Position numbers and translations under genes: made by a program. A DNA stretch of 37,847 nucleotides, taken from positions 1 through 37,847 of the forward strand of contig CBDUMN010000029.1 in NCBI GenBank assembly GCA_965368335.1. The letters are read 5' to 3'. The stretch is from CBDUMN01 sp965368335. Lineage in GTDB: Bacteria > Pseudomonadota > Alphaproteobacteria > Rhodospirillales > JAPHRK01. Positions 17,359 to 25,114 of this stretch are shown here, piece by piece; position 1 is the first letter of the stretch, and each line of letters begins with the position of its first letter. The notes beneath the pieces were generated by a model, which was not told the origin of the DNA, did not search any database, and was given only the letters and a program-made list of their open reading frames with translations.

Positions 17359-17463
17359 CTAGGGTCAGGACCCATTAATCCGATCCATTCTGCGACCTCT
17401 CTCCTTGCCCTCGGTTAAATAGAATGAACAGAATTGCATCAAATTAATGGGTCCTGACCCTAG
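17359..17463. repeat. 105-bp element with perfect 21-bp inverted ends (MITE/REPIN-like)
   Basis: The intergenic gap between the diguanylate cyclase and mcd is bounded by two perfect inverted 21-bp copies that contain GGGTCAGGACCC, itself nearly palindromic, and ATTAAT on the inner side. The 63-bp core has no open frame. The form matches non-autonomous elements moved by REP-associated (Y1) transposases. It could instead act as a bidirectional hairpin, but no T-run follows. Confidence 0.7.
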
Positions 17464-17487
17464 GCCAATCTCTACCGAGCATGGGTT

Positions 17488-18906
17488 TTAAGCAATTGAT
17501 TTGAACGATGATGATGTTTTGACCTCACCTTTGCCGGTGTAGACCTCATGATTGTTCTCAATATCCTTAAGCTGATAACGATAGTTGATCATCATGCCGA
17601 CGGATTGACGCAGCCCGTTTTCCGTGGGATCGCCGAGCCAGTTCAGGCGCTCCATTCGCGCGCCATTGGTCAAATGGAAATGGGCGACTGGATCAAGGGC
17701 TCGCCCGCCTCGTCCCTTCTCATTCATCAGATATCTGGCGCAAAGGCGAGTTAGAATAGGCTTTAAGGCCCCTTCCATTTTTTCATCCTCAAACCAGAGT
17801 GGCTGAGCCAAAGCCGCCTTAAGTCCTCCCTTGGAACCGGTACTGCCCGTCACAGCTTTTAGTATCTTACGTTCGGGAGGCAGAAGAAGCTTCGGCTCGC
17901 CTTCGGATAACCGACCATCCAGCCATTTCCTGAATCCAGGAATGGGGGAAAGGGTCGCAAACGTTTTAAGATTGGGAAAATCTCTCGAGAGCTGTCCAAC
18001 GACTCGTTTGATTAGGAAATTGCCAAAGCTAATTCCGGCAAGCCCTTTCTGAGCGTTTGAGATGGAATAGAAAATCGCCGTATTGGCTTTTTCCGGATCC
18101 ATAACGGGGGCATTCTCGTCCAGAAGAGGTTTGATATGGCCGCTCATCCCGGCAACGAGTGCGACCTCAACAAAAATCAAAGGCTCTTCGGGCATGCGTG
18201 GGTGGAAATAAGCAAAGCAACGCCGGTCGGAATCGAGCCTGTTTTTCAAGTCGTCCCAGCTTTTAATGGCGTGAACCGCTTCATACGCGATCAATTTCTC
18301 AAGAACCGTCGCCGGTGATTCCCAAGTTATGCGCCGCAGTTCGAGGAAACCGACATCGAACCATCGGGTAAGAAGGTTTTTGAGGTCGGTTTCAAGAGGT
18401 TTTAACGAGGGGGCCTCTCGAAGAAAACCTAAGAGCTCGGCCCGCATATCAACCAGAAACTTCACCCCTTCCGGCAGATCGTTGAACTGCGTTAATAGTT
18501 TAATCCGCGGAGCTTCCAGAACGCTATGAAGTTCCCTCTCTTTCAATAACCGCTTATCGGGCGAGGCTGAGAGCAATGCGGCGGCGGCGGCATCGACCTT
18601 TTCCCTATCGGGGCCGAATTCGTTTGCCAGAACGGAGAGAAAGCGTTTGCGTCCCTCCTGATCGAGAGAAAGGTAGGCGCGCCCCAAGGCGGCGGCTCTC
18701 GAGCGGGCGGAAACCTCACCGCCAAGCCCGCTCAAGCAGGCCTTCATCTGAGCTTTCAGCTTATCGATTTCGTTGTCCGGCAAACTGGGGGTCAGTTCGA
18801 CGGTTTCGGAAACCTTGCTTCCATAACTGGGAGTGGCGATATCCAGCCAAGCTTTTTTAATGTTGGCGATCGTCCGGTCCAGAATTCCTTTGGTTTGTTC
18901 GGTCAT
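17488..18906 (-). CDS. Malonyl-CoA decarboxylase
   Basis: This enzyme converts malonyl-CoA to acetyl-CoA and CO2, countering fatty-acid synthesis or serving malonate breakdown. The 472-residue protein has the all-helical N-terminal domain to about 175 and then the GNAT-like catalytic domain. The catalytic Ser/His pair appears as S320 (TFATLSPIPGF) and H411 (VAHFHLTNGA). WESPATVLEKLIAYEAVH at 195-212 is also family-typical. An AGGTAGGA ribosome-binding site abuts the ATG. It starts 6 bp after the nnrDE stop, so the two are co-transcribed. No malonate transporter or malonyl-CoA synthetase gene is adjacent in the window. Confidence 0.94.
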   Translation of the reverse strand: MTEQTKGILDRTIANIKKAWLDIATPSYGSKVSETVELTPSLPDNEIDKLKAQMKACLSGLGGEVSARSRAAALGRAYLSLDQEGRKRFLSVLANEFGPDREKVDAAAAALLSASPDKRLLKERELHSVLEAPRIKLLTQFNDLPEGVKFLVDMRAELLGFLREAPSLKPLETDLKNLLTRWFDVGFLELRRITWESPATVLEKLIAYEAVHAIKSWDDLKNRLDSDRRCFAYFHPRMPEEPLIFVEVALVAGMSGHIKPLLDENAPVMDPEKANTAIFYSISNAQKGLAGISFGNFLIKRVVGQLSRDFPNLKTFATLSPIPGFRKWLDGRLSEGEPKLLLPPERKILKAVTGSTGSKGGLKAALAQPLWFEDEKMEGALKPILTRLCARYLMNEKGRGGRALDPVAHFHLTNGARMERLNWLGDPTENGLRQSVGMMINYRYQLKDIENNHEVYTGKGEVKTSSSFKSIA

Positions 18907-18912
18907 TCCTAC

Positions 18913-20370
18913 CTACCGTATCTCTTTTAAAAGTTTGATCGTTGCGGGGAGACGCTCAGCCAGGTCCTCAGCAATCAAGCCACAGCCGGTCAGTTCTGCG
19001 GCCTTCCCATGAAGCCAGGCGGCCGCACAAGCAGCCTCGAAAACCGGCATACCCTGGGCAAGAAGACCCGCAGCAATTCCGGCAAGCACATCTCCGCTTC
19101 CACCCGTCGCCAAGGATGGTGGCGCATTTCCATTGATTGCGACACGGCCATCGGAGGCGGCGATAACAGTGTCGTTTCCTTTTAACAAAACAACAGCCTT
19201 ACTGATTTTTGCCGCTTCACGAGCCCTGTCGACTTTGCCGCCATCAATATCGAATAAGCGGGAGAACTCACCCTCATGGGGGGTTAGCAAACAACGCCCC
19301 TCGATATTGGAAAAAAGTTCGTCGGGCAGGCTTTCGAACGACGACAAAGCATCCGCATCCAACACGGCAACCTGCTTGCCACGCAGAGCCGTTTGAACAT
19401 AGGAGCGGGTCTCCTCGGAAACGCCGGCGCCCGGCCCAACGAGAATGACGTTCTTCCGCTTATCCTCCATATGGATCGCCAAATCGGTTGCATTTGAAAA
19501 TCCCGTAACAATGTTGCCCGGCTCCGCTGTTGCATAAAGATCGACAAGGTCTTGGTGACAGAGGATGGACAGCAAGCCCGCCCCGGTCCGCCGCGCAGCC
19601 AAGGCGGCCATTCTAGCAGCGCCGGTCATTGGGCCTCCATAAACGACGGCATGTCCCCTGGAATACTTGTGCGATGCCTTGGTAACGTGAGGAAAACAAT
19701 GGTCCCATAGCCTTGGATTGTTTAAGGCTGCACGAGGCTTGATATGCGTCCATACCTGTTCAGGTGTTCCGATATCGCACACAGTCAAGTCACCAACATG
19801 GATTTTTCCAGGCAATAGATAATGCCCCGGTTTCGCGCGAAAAAACGTCACTGTCTGGGCCGCGTAGGGGGCAATTCCCGCAATTTCACCCGTATTGCCA
19901 TCAACCCCACTTGGCACGTCCACGGCAACGACAGGGATGGCTTGCTGGTTTAATGCATTAAAAACCTCGGCGACTTGTCCTTCTACGGGGCGCGCTAACC
20001 CGGCGCCGAAAACGGCATCAATGACTAAATCGACTTTTTCAATAGAGGATAGCCCGAATGGATGTATTCGCCCCCTCCACTTTTGCGCATTGACTTCAGC
20101 ATCCCCTTTTAGACTCTCTCGACTGCCAAGGAGCGAAAGCTTCACCGACCAACCGCGGTTTTGCAAGAGTCTGGCAACGACGAAACCGTCGCCCCCATTA
20201 TTTCCCGGGCCACAAAGCACTGCAACTCGACAGGGGGCATAATTTTTTCGCACAACCCTCTCTATCCCCATACCGGCAGCTTCCATCAAAGAAAGACCGG
20301 ATACACCATTCTCAATGGCGAGGCGGTCCGCGCTGTACATCTGTTCTACGGTGAGGAGTTCGTTTGCCAT
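18913..20370 (-). CDS. nnrDE: Bifunctional NAD(P)H-hydrate epimerase / ADP-dependent dehydratase
   Basis: This enzyme repairs NADH and NADPH damaged by hydration. The N-terminal epimerase domain (about 1-210, YjeF_N) shows SLMEAAG at 27-33 and the nucleotide-binding CGPGNNGGDGFVVAR at 53-67. The C-terminal ribokinase-like dehydratase (about 225-485) shows the GPGAGV phosphate loop, LTPHEGEFSRLF and the catalytic GSGDVLAGIAAGLLAQG region. Fusion of the two domains is usual in bacteria. The start is preceded by GGATAAGG. It is the first gene of a two-gene operon with mcd and is divergent from the dadA-type gene. Confidence 0.95.
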   Translation of the reverse strand: MANELLTVEQMYSADRLAIENGVSGLSLMEAAGMGIERVVRKNYAPCRVAVLCGPGNNGGDGFVVARLLQNRGWSVKLSLLGSRESLKGDAEVNAQKWRGRIHPFGLSSIEKVDLVIDAVFGAGLARPVEGQVAEVFNALNQQAIPVVAVDVPSGVDGNTGEIAGIAPYAAQTVTFFRAKPGHYLLPGKIHVGDLTVCDIGTPEQVWTHIKPRAALNNPRLWDHCFPHVTKASHKYSRGHAVVYGGPMTGAARMAALAARRTGAGLLSILCHQDLVDLYATAEPGNIVTGFSNATDLAIHMEDKRKNVILVGPGAGVSEETRSYVQTALRGKQVAVLDADALSSFESLPDELFSNIEGRCLLTPHEGEFSRLFDIDGGKVDRAREAAKISKAVVLLKGNDTVIAASDGRVAINGNAPPSLATGGSGDVLAGIAAGLLAQGMPVFEAACAAAWLHGKAAELTGCGLIAEDLAERLPATIKLLKEIR

Positions 20371-20516
20371 CCTTATCCCCGGTTCATTTTTTGCGCTCTA
20401 TCATATCAAGGCGTTAGCTGTGCGCCCACTATTCAAAGTCCCGGCTGGAGAAAAAGTTTGTAGGCATTTATAAGGGCTTTTGAAATTTTGTAAGTTGTGA
20501 CTGAAGGGTCGTTTAA

Positions 20517-21767
20517 GTGAAAGTTCTGGTTTTAGGGGCTGGCGTTGTCGGCACGACAACAGCCTATTATCTCAATAAGGCGGGCCATGATGTCACCGTG
20601 CTTGACCGGTGTGAGGGGCCGGGCCTTGAGACCAGTTTTGCCAACGGCGGTCAGATTTCGGCCTGCCACGCCGAACCCTGGGCAAACCCCTCAACGCCGC
20701 TTCGCGCCCTTAAATGGCTCGGCAGGAAAGACGCTCCCCTTCTATTTCGATTGCGCCTTGACCCGCCTCTTTGGTCATGGACTTTGCGGTTTCTTGCTAA
20801 TTGCACGCCGCAGAAAAGTCGTATCAATACAGAAAGGGCGCTTCGTATTGCGAAATACAGCCGGGATTGCATCAAGGCGCTGAGGACGGAGACTGGGATT
20901 GTTTATGATCATCGCGAAAACGGCATTCTCCACATCTATCGCAGTAACAGGGAATTGGATGCTGCCGCGGAAGCCGCAGAAACAATGCGCCAACACGGGC
21001 TTGATCGGCGATTAGTCGATAGAGATGAATGCCTGGCTATCGAACCGACCCTTTCCTCGGCAAAAGACAAAATCGTTGGGGGCTATTACAGCCGGGACGA
21101 TGAAAGTGGCGATGCTTATAAATTTACAACCAATCTTGCAAAAATAACCGAAACTGCGGGAGTTGTTTTTAAATATGGGATTGGAGTTACCGGCATCGAG
21201 ACAGATCGGGGAAAAGTCGCAGCCATACAAACTGATCGGGAACGTTTCACCGCGGATGCCTATGTGCTTTCTCTTGGCAGTTATAGCCCATTTCTACTCA
21301 AACCTCTCGGCCTGCGTGCGCCAATCTATCCTGCTAAGGGGTACTCAGTTACTTTGCCCGTGGAAAATCAGGATAAAGCACCGACGACAAGCCTTACTGA
21401 CGATGAGTTGAAGCTGGTTTACAGCCGCTTGGGTGATCGTCTGCGGGTGGCGGGAACGGCTGAATTTTCCGGCTACAATACAAAAATTGATAATGAGCGT
21501 CCTCACGGCATTCTTAAACAGGCGCTGTCTCTGTTCCCGGGCTGCGTCAATCCCGACAAAGCCGAGTTTTGGACGGGCCTTCGCCCGAAAACACCCGATA
21601 GCGTCCCCATAATCGGTTCAAGCCCCTTCTCCAACCTATTCCTCAATACCGGCCATGGCACCTTGGGGTGGACCATGGCTTGTGGGTCGGCAAAAGCGGT
21701 TTCGGACCTTATCTCTGGTCAAAAAACCGATATTTCGTTGGAAGGCTTGGGAATCGAACGCTTTTAA
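20517..21767 (+). CDS. dadA: D-amino acid dehydrogenase (FAD-dependent, DadA-type)
   Basis: The 416-residue protein is a DAO-family flavoprotein that oxidises D-amino acids to 2-oxo acids. The FAD-binding GxGxxG motif is at 7-12 with the acidic strand end VLDRCE at 29-34. The family's SFANGGQISACHAEPWANP block runs from about 40 to 58. The C-terminal TGLRPKTPDSVPIIG and NTGHGTLGWTMACGSAKAVSDL motifs close the flavin site. Initiation is at GTG, with AAGGG about 8 bases upstream. It is divergent from nnrDE across a 146-bp gap that must carry both promoters. No alanine racemase gene (dadX) is adjacent, so the substrate is not fixed by context. Confidence 0.9.
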   Translation: MKVLVLGAGVVGTTTAYYLNKAGHDVTVLDRCEGPGLETSFANGGQISACHAEPWANPSTPLRALKWLGRKDAPLLFRLRLDPPLWSWTLRFLANCTPQKSRINTERALRIAKYSRDCIKALRTETGIVYDHRENGILHIYRSNRELDAAAEAAETMRQHGLDRRLVDRDECLAIEPTLSSAKDKIVGGYYSRDDESGDAYKFTTNLAKITETAGVVFKYGIGVTGIETDRGKVAAIQTDRERFTADAYVLSLGSYSPFLLKPLGLRAPIYPAKGYSVTLPVENQDKAPTTSLTDDELKLVYSRLGDRLRVAGTAEFSGYNTKIDNERPHGILKQALSLFPGCVNPDKAEFWTGLRPKTPDSVPIIGSSPFSNLFLNTGHGTLGWTMACGSAKAVSDLISGQKTDISLEGLGIERF

Positions 21768-21768
21768 G

Positions 21769-21794
21769 TCGGGCAAAGCTCTATTGCAGCCCGA
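21769..21794 (+). terminator. Possible terminator after dadA
   Basis: A 6-bp stem TCGGGC/GCCCGA with a 14-base loop starts directly after the dadA stop, but only TTCT follows. It is weak and may allow readthrough towards lptD. Confidence 0.35.
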
Positions 21795-21843
21795 TTCTAA
21801 ATAGAATACTATCCGCGCCGGATTAATTCCGTTTATACGCGAC

Positions 21844-24108
21844 TTGTTGCAAGTCCCTGGGGTTACGGACATTTTTAGACTGAACGACTTAAACGCTGCC
21901 GCATTGGGGTTCGCGGCAACTTTGATTCTGGCAAACCCGGCCAACGCCGTTCCGGCTCCGGTCGTCAATGAAGCCGGACCCGTCGCCCTTGCTCAAGCCG
22001 AAGACAACAGCGTCAAGATCGGCTCTGGAGCCCCGGGAGACGTTCTATTCTCCGCCGACAGCCTGACACATCATAAAGAGCTTGGCGTTATCATTGCTTC
22101 GGGCAACGTGGAGGCCTCGTATGATGGCGAAGTTCTTCTCGCCGATCATATTTCCTACAATCAAAAAGAAGACACGATTACCGCAAAAGGAAACATCACC
22201 TTTTTACAAAAAAATGGCGATGTTCTGTTTGCCGAGTTTCTCGAAGTTTCAACTGATTTTGCTCGCGGGGCCGGAAAAAATATCCGTCTCGTCTTATCCG
22301 ATGAATCCCGTGCCGCTGCAGCGGAGTTGGAGCGTACTGATCGTCGGCACACCGTTTTAAAACGGGCTGTCTATTCACCTTGCAAAACCTGCGAGGAAGA
22401 TCCGACAAAGCCTTTAGTATGGCAGCTAAAGGCATCGGAAGTACGCCACGATCAAAAACAACAGCGGTATGAATACAGCGATGCTCGCCTTGAGTTTCTT
22501 GGTGTGCCTGTTTTCTACACCCCCTATCTCACACACCCAGACCCGAAAAAGAAACGAGAAACTGGTTTTTTGATGCCGAGTTACGGTAATACGAGCGCTC
22601 TGGGGCTCTTTCTATCAACACCGTATTACTACAATATTGCTCCTGAGGCCGATGCGACCATTTCTCCGACCTATTACCCCCAAGAAAACCAACTTCTGCT
22701 AGCCGGTGAATACCGCAGAAACACCGAAAACGGGCATTTCGAGTTCGATGCCAGCGGGACTTACATCTCTAGCGGCAACGATAAGGGCGGGACTTCCAGC
22801 AATGGCGAGGAAGAAATCAGAGGGCATGTGTCGGGCGCCGGGTTGTTCGACATTGATGAAACCTGGCGCTGGGGATTTGATGGCACCTACACAAGCGACG
22901 ACACGTATATGCGGCGCTATGACTACGGCACATCGGACACGACTTTAGAAAATAAGATTTTTATAGAGGGTTTCAGGCAAAGAAATTATGCGGTCGCCAA
23001 TGTTTATAATTTTCAGGACCTGAGTGACGATAACGCAGACGCTCCGACCGTTTTACTGGATGGCCGTTATAACCATATGGGCGCACCCTCAAAGACGGGG
23101 GGGTATTGGTCTATCGACTCGTCTATTCTCTCTGTTTCACGCAATGATAGCCATCAAACCTTCCGGCTTGATGGGAAAGTTGGGTGGCATTTGCCCTATA
23201 CGGCTCCTTCGGGTGAAGTCTATCATTTTTCTGCCAGCGTTCTTGGAGCCGGTTATTTTACTGATGGCGCCAGTGACCCAGATAACGGAAGCAACTTCAA
23301 CGGGTTTACCGGAAAAGCAATTCCTCAGATTAGTATGGAATGGCGGTATCCACTGGCGAAAAAACATGGAACCGTCACGGAAATTATAGAGCCCATTGCT
23401 GCGCTATACGTTGCCCCCAATACCGGGAACAACTGGAAAGTTCCCAATGAAGACAGCGGTGACTTGCAGTTCGATATTTCTTCCTTGTTCAACGAAAACC
23501 GGTTTCCGGGTGTTGACCGAATTTCCGGGGGCACCCGTGTTGATTATGGTTTGAAATGGAGCGCCCAAGGCGGAAGCGGTGGCAGTAGCCAGCTCTATAT
23601 TGGACAGAGTTACCGCCTCCAAAAAGACGACTCTTTGCCCAAACATTCTGGGCTTGAAGATCATTTTTCCGACATCGTGAGCAAAGTCGGTATTTCTCCC
23701 AATAAGTTTATCGATTTCCTCTACCGTGCACGTTTTTCGAAAGAAGATCTTGCCCCTATTCAAAGCGATCTGGAAATTTCAGGAGGACCTGATTCTTTCC
23801 GTTTGGCGACCGACTATAGCTTTATCGACAGTTCTGCCGATTCCGGAAATTATGGAGATCGAGAAGAAGTCGGTCTAAGACTGTATTCACAAATAAGCCG
23901 CTTCTGGTCATTTGATGCCTCGGCCAAACGTCGTTTAAGCGCTCCAAAAGGTATGCAAAATCTCGGTACAAAGCTTACCTATCTCGACGAATGCCTACAG
24001 TTCGATCTGACTTTCAACCGTAGCTATTATCGTGACCGCGATATTCAGCCAAATGATACAATTGCTTTCCGTTTAATCTTCAAAAACCTTGGAACGTTCG
24101 GCCTTTAA
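21844..24108 (+). CDS. lptD: LPS-assembly protein LptD (OstA/Imp family)
   Basis: LptD is the outer-membrane barrel that inserts lipopolysaccharide into the outer leaflet. The 754-residue protein has a hydrophobic stretch and cleavage-like ANA near 20-35. An OstA/LptA-like beta-jellyroll covers about 66-165 and a large C-terminal barrel follows, with many alternating aromatic strands. The CxxC pair C180/C183 (YSPCKTC) and a late cysteine near 722 (LDECLQF) fit the alphaproteobacterial disulfide pattern. No ATG is available: the frame opens at 21805 and the first good start is a tandem TTG, so the exact N-terminus is uncertain. The usual neighbours lptF/lptG, surA and pdxA are missing from this window; it could be the main copy or a paralogue. 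Confidence 0.88.
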   Translation: MLQVPGVTDIFRLNDLNAAALGFAATLILANPANAVPAPVVNEAGPVALAQAEDNSVKIGSGAPGDVLFSADSLTHHKELGVIIASGNVEASYDGEVLLADHISYNQKEDTITAKGNITFLQKNGDVLFAEFLEVSTDFARGAGKNIRLVLSDESRAAAAELERTDRRHTVLKRAVYSPCKTCEEDPTKPLVWQLKASEVRHDQKQQRYEYSDARLEFLGVPVFYTPYLTHPDPKKKRETGFLMPSYGNTSALGLFLSTPYYYNIAPEADATISPTYYPQENQLLLAGEYRRNTENGHFEFDASGTYISSGNDKGGTSSNGEEEIRGHVSGAGLFDIDETWRWGFDGTYTSDDTYMRRYDYGTSDTTLENKIFIEGFRQRNYAVANVYNFQDLSDDNADAPTVLLDGRYNHMGAPSKTGGYWSIDSSILSVSRNDSHQTFRLDGKVGWHLPYTAPSGEVYHFSASVLGAGYFTDGASDPDNGSNFNGFTGKAIPQISMEWRYPLAKKHGTVTEIIEPIAALYVAPNTGNNWKVPNEDSGDLQFDISSLFNENRFPGVDRISGGTRVDYGLKWSAQGGSGGSSQLYIGQSYRLQKDDSLPKHSGLEDHFSDIVSKVGISPNKFIDFLYRARFSKEDLAPIQSDLEISGGPDSFRLATDYSFIDSSADSGNYGDREEVGLRLYSQISRFWSFDASAKRRLSAPKGMQNLGTKLTYLDECLQFDLTFNRSYYRDRDIQPNDTIAFRLIFKNLGTFGL

Positions 24109-24180
24109 CGTTTTTTCCCGTTTGATAACGAATGGTGCGTTCCCAATTAGAGTAGTTGCGGTATACTCAGCCCGCTATTC

Positions 24181-24804
24181 ATGGGGGTAATTTTGCGTTT
24201 TCTTCTGGCTGATGATCATATTCTTGTAAGAGAAGGATTAAAGAAATTTATCGAACGAAAGTTTAAAGATGCGGTTGTAATAGAATCCGGCTCCTTAAAT
24301 GAAACCTTGGAAAAACTTGCTAAACCACCAAAATTCGACCTCGTTCTTCTCGATCTGATCATGCCCGGCATGCAAGGCTACCCGAGCATCGAGGCTGTTT
24401 GCAAAGCAGCGGCCCCAACCCCTGTCACAATGCTCTCTGGGGAAGATTTAACAAAAAAAGATATAAGCGAAGCCTTTTCTTTCGGGGCAATGGGCTTTTT
24501 CCCGAAGGCTATGGATAGCGACCGATTAAAAGGCGCTATAGAACTGGTTTTAAACGGCGATAAGTACATTCCGCCGCTCGTCCTATCCTCCCCTACCTCA
24601 CAAGAAACAGAATACGCCTGTAGCTTGTCCAGGCGGGAAAAGGAGGCTTTGGAGTTTCTGGTGGAAGGATTATCCAACCGGGAAATCGCCCAGCGCCTTG
24701 GCCTGGCCGAGCCAACCGTAAAAATGCATGTGAAAAACCTTTATCGAAAAATGGGGGTCTCAAGCCGCCCCCAAGCCGTGGCTAAATTTTTGGGAAGAGG
24801 GTAA
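24181..24804 (+). CDS. NarL/FixJ-family response regulator (orphan)
   Basis: This is a two-domain DNA-binding response regulator of 207 residues. The receiver shows the acidic pair D11-D12, phospho-acceptor D58 (LLDLIMPG), the switch Ser S86 and conserved K109 (FFPKA). A LuxR-type helix-turn-helix with LSRREKEALEFLVEGLSNREIA and VKMHVKNLYRKMGV occupies about 143-200. An alternative TTG start four codons in has GGGGG at the right distance, while the ATG used has no ribosome-binding site. No histidine kinase is adjacent, so the partner and target genes are unknown. It reads towards tRNA-Glu and is the last core gene before the mobile region. Confidence 0.92.
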   Translation: MGVILRFLLADDHILVREGLKKFIERKFKDAVVIESGSLNETLEKLAKPPKFDLVLLDLIMPGMQGYPSIEAVCKAAAPTPVTMLSGEDLTKKDISEAFSFGAMGFFPKAMDSDRLKGAIELVLNGDKYIPPLVLSSPTSQETEYACSLSRREKEALEFLVEGLSNREIAQRLGLAEPTVKMHVKNLYRKMGVSSRPQAVAKFLGRG

Positions 24805-24852
24805 GGCGGTAAAATCCTTCAGTTTTTGAAGAGATAATTTCTTGAAAACCAA

Positions 24853-24888
24853 GACTTTTCAAAAAAAGCGCTTTTCTTTGAAAAAGTC
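24853..24888. repeat. 36-bp near-perfect inverted repeat
   Basis: GACTTTTCAAA and its complement (with one extra A) enclose an AAAAGCGCTTTT palindrome, giving a hairpin of nearly the full length. It lies 48 bp after the response regulator stop and directly before the tRNA-Glu -35 box. It could be a terminator without a classic T-tail or a protein-binding palindrome. Confidence 0.55.
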
Positions 24889-24890
24889 GC

Positions 24891-24919
24891 TTGATTTAAC
24901 TCCCGAACCCTTTTAAACA
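24891..24919 (+). promoter_or_regulatory. tRNA-Glu promoter
   Basis: TTGATT and TAAACA are 17 bp apart, placing the start about 11 nt before the tRNA. The -10 box is identical to that of tRNA-Asp. Confidence 0.65.
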
Positions 24920-24936
24920 ATCGCCCACACGACAGC

Positions 24937-25013
24937 GACCCCTTCGTCTAGTCGGCCTAGGACACCGGCCTTTCACGCCGGCAACACGGGTTCGAATCCC
25001 GTAGGGGTCGCCA
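24937..25013 (+). tRNA. tRNA-Glu(UUC), integration site
   Basis: Acceptor GACCCCT pairs with AGGGGTC, followed by G and encoded CCA. The anticodon loop CTTTCAC gives TTC (Glu). The T-arm is ACGGG/CCCGT around TTCGAAT. An integrase gene begins about 100 bp after the 3' end in the same direction, so the 3' part of this tRNA is the likely attL core. No second copy of the 3' end was found in the window. Confidence 0.97.
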
Positions 25014-25077
25014 TCTTTTCCCTACAGCATTGATCTTTCAAGAAAAGCCTATTCATCAATAGGTTAGCCCTCCCATT

Positions 25078-25100
25078 TGGTACACAAAACTGGTACACAA
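25078..25100 (+). repeat. Tandem TGGTACACAA direct repeats before the integrase
   Basis: Two identical 10-bp copies occur with a 13-bp period between the tRNA-Glu 3' end and the integrase ribosome-binding site. A 6-bp hairpin (CCTATT/AATAGG) lies just upstream. Their position fits integrase arm-type or repressor sites. Confidence 0.55.
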
Positions 25101-25114
25101 GGGGGATGAAAGAC

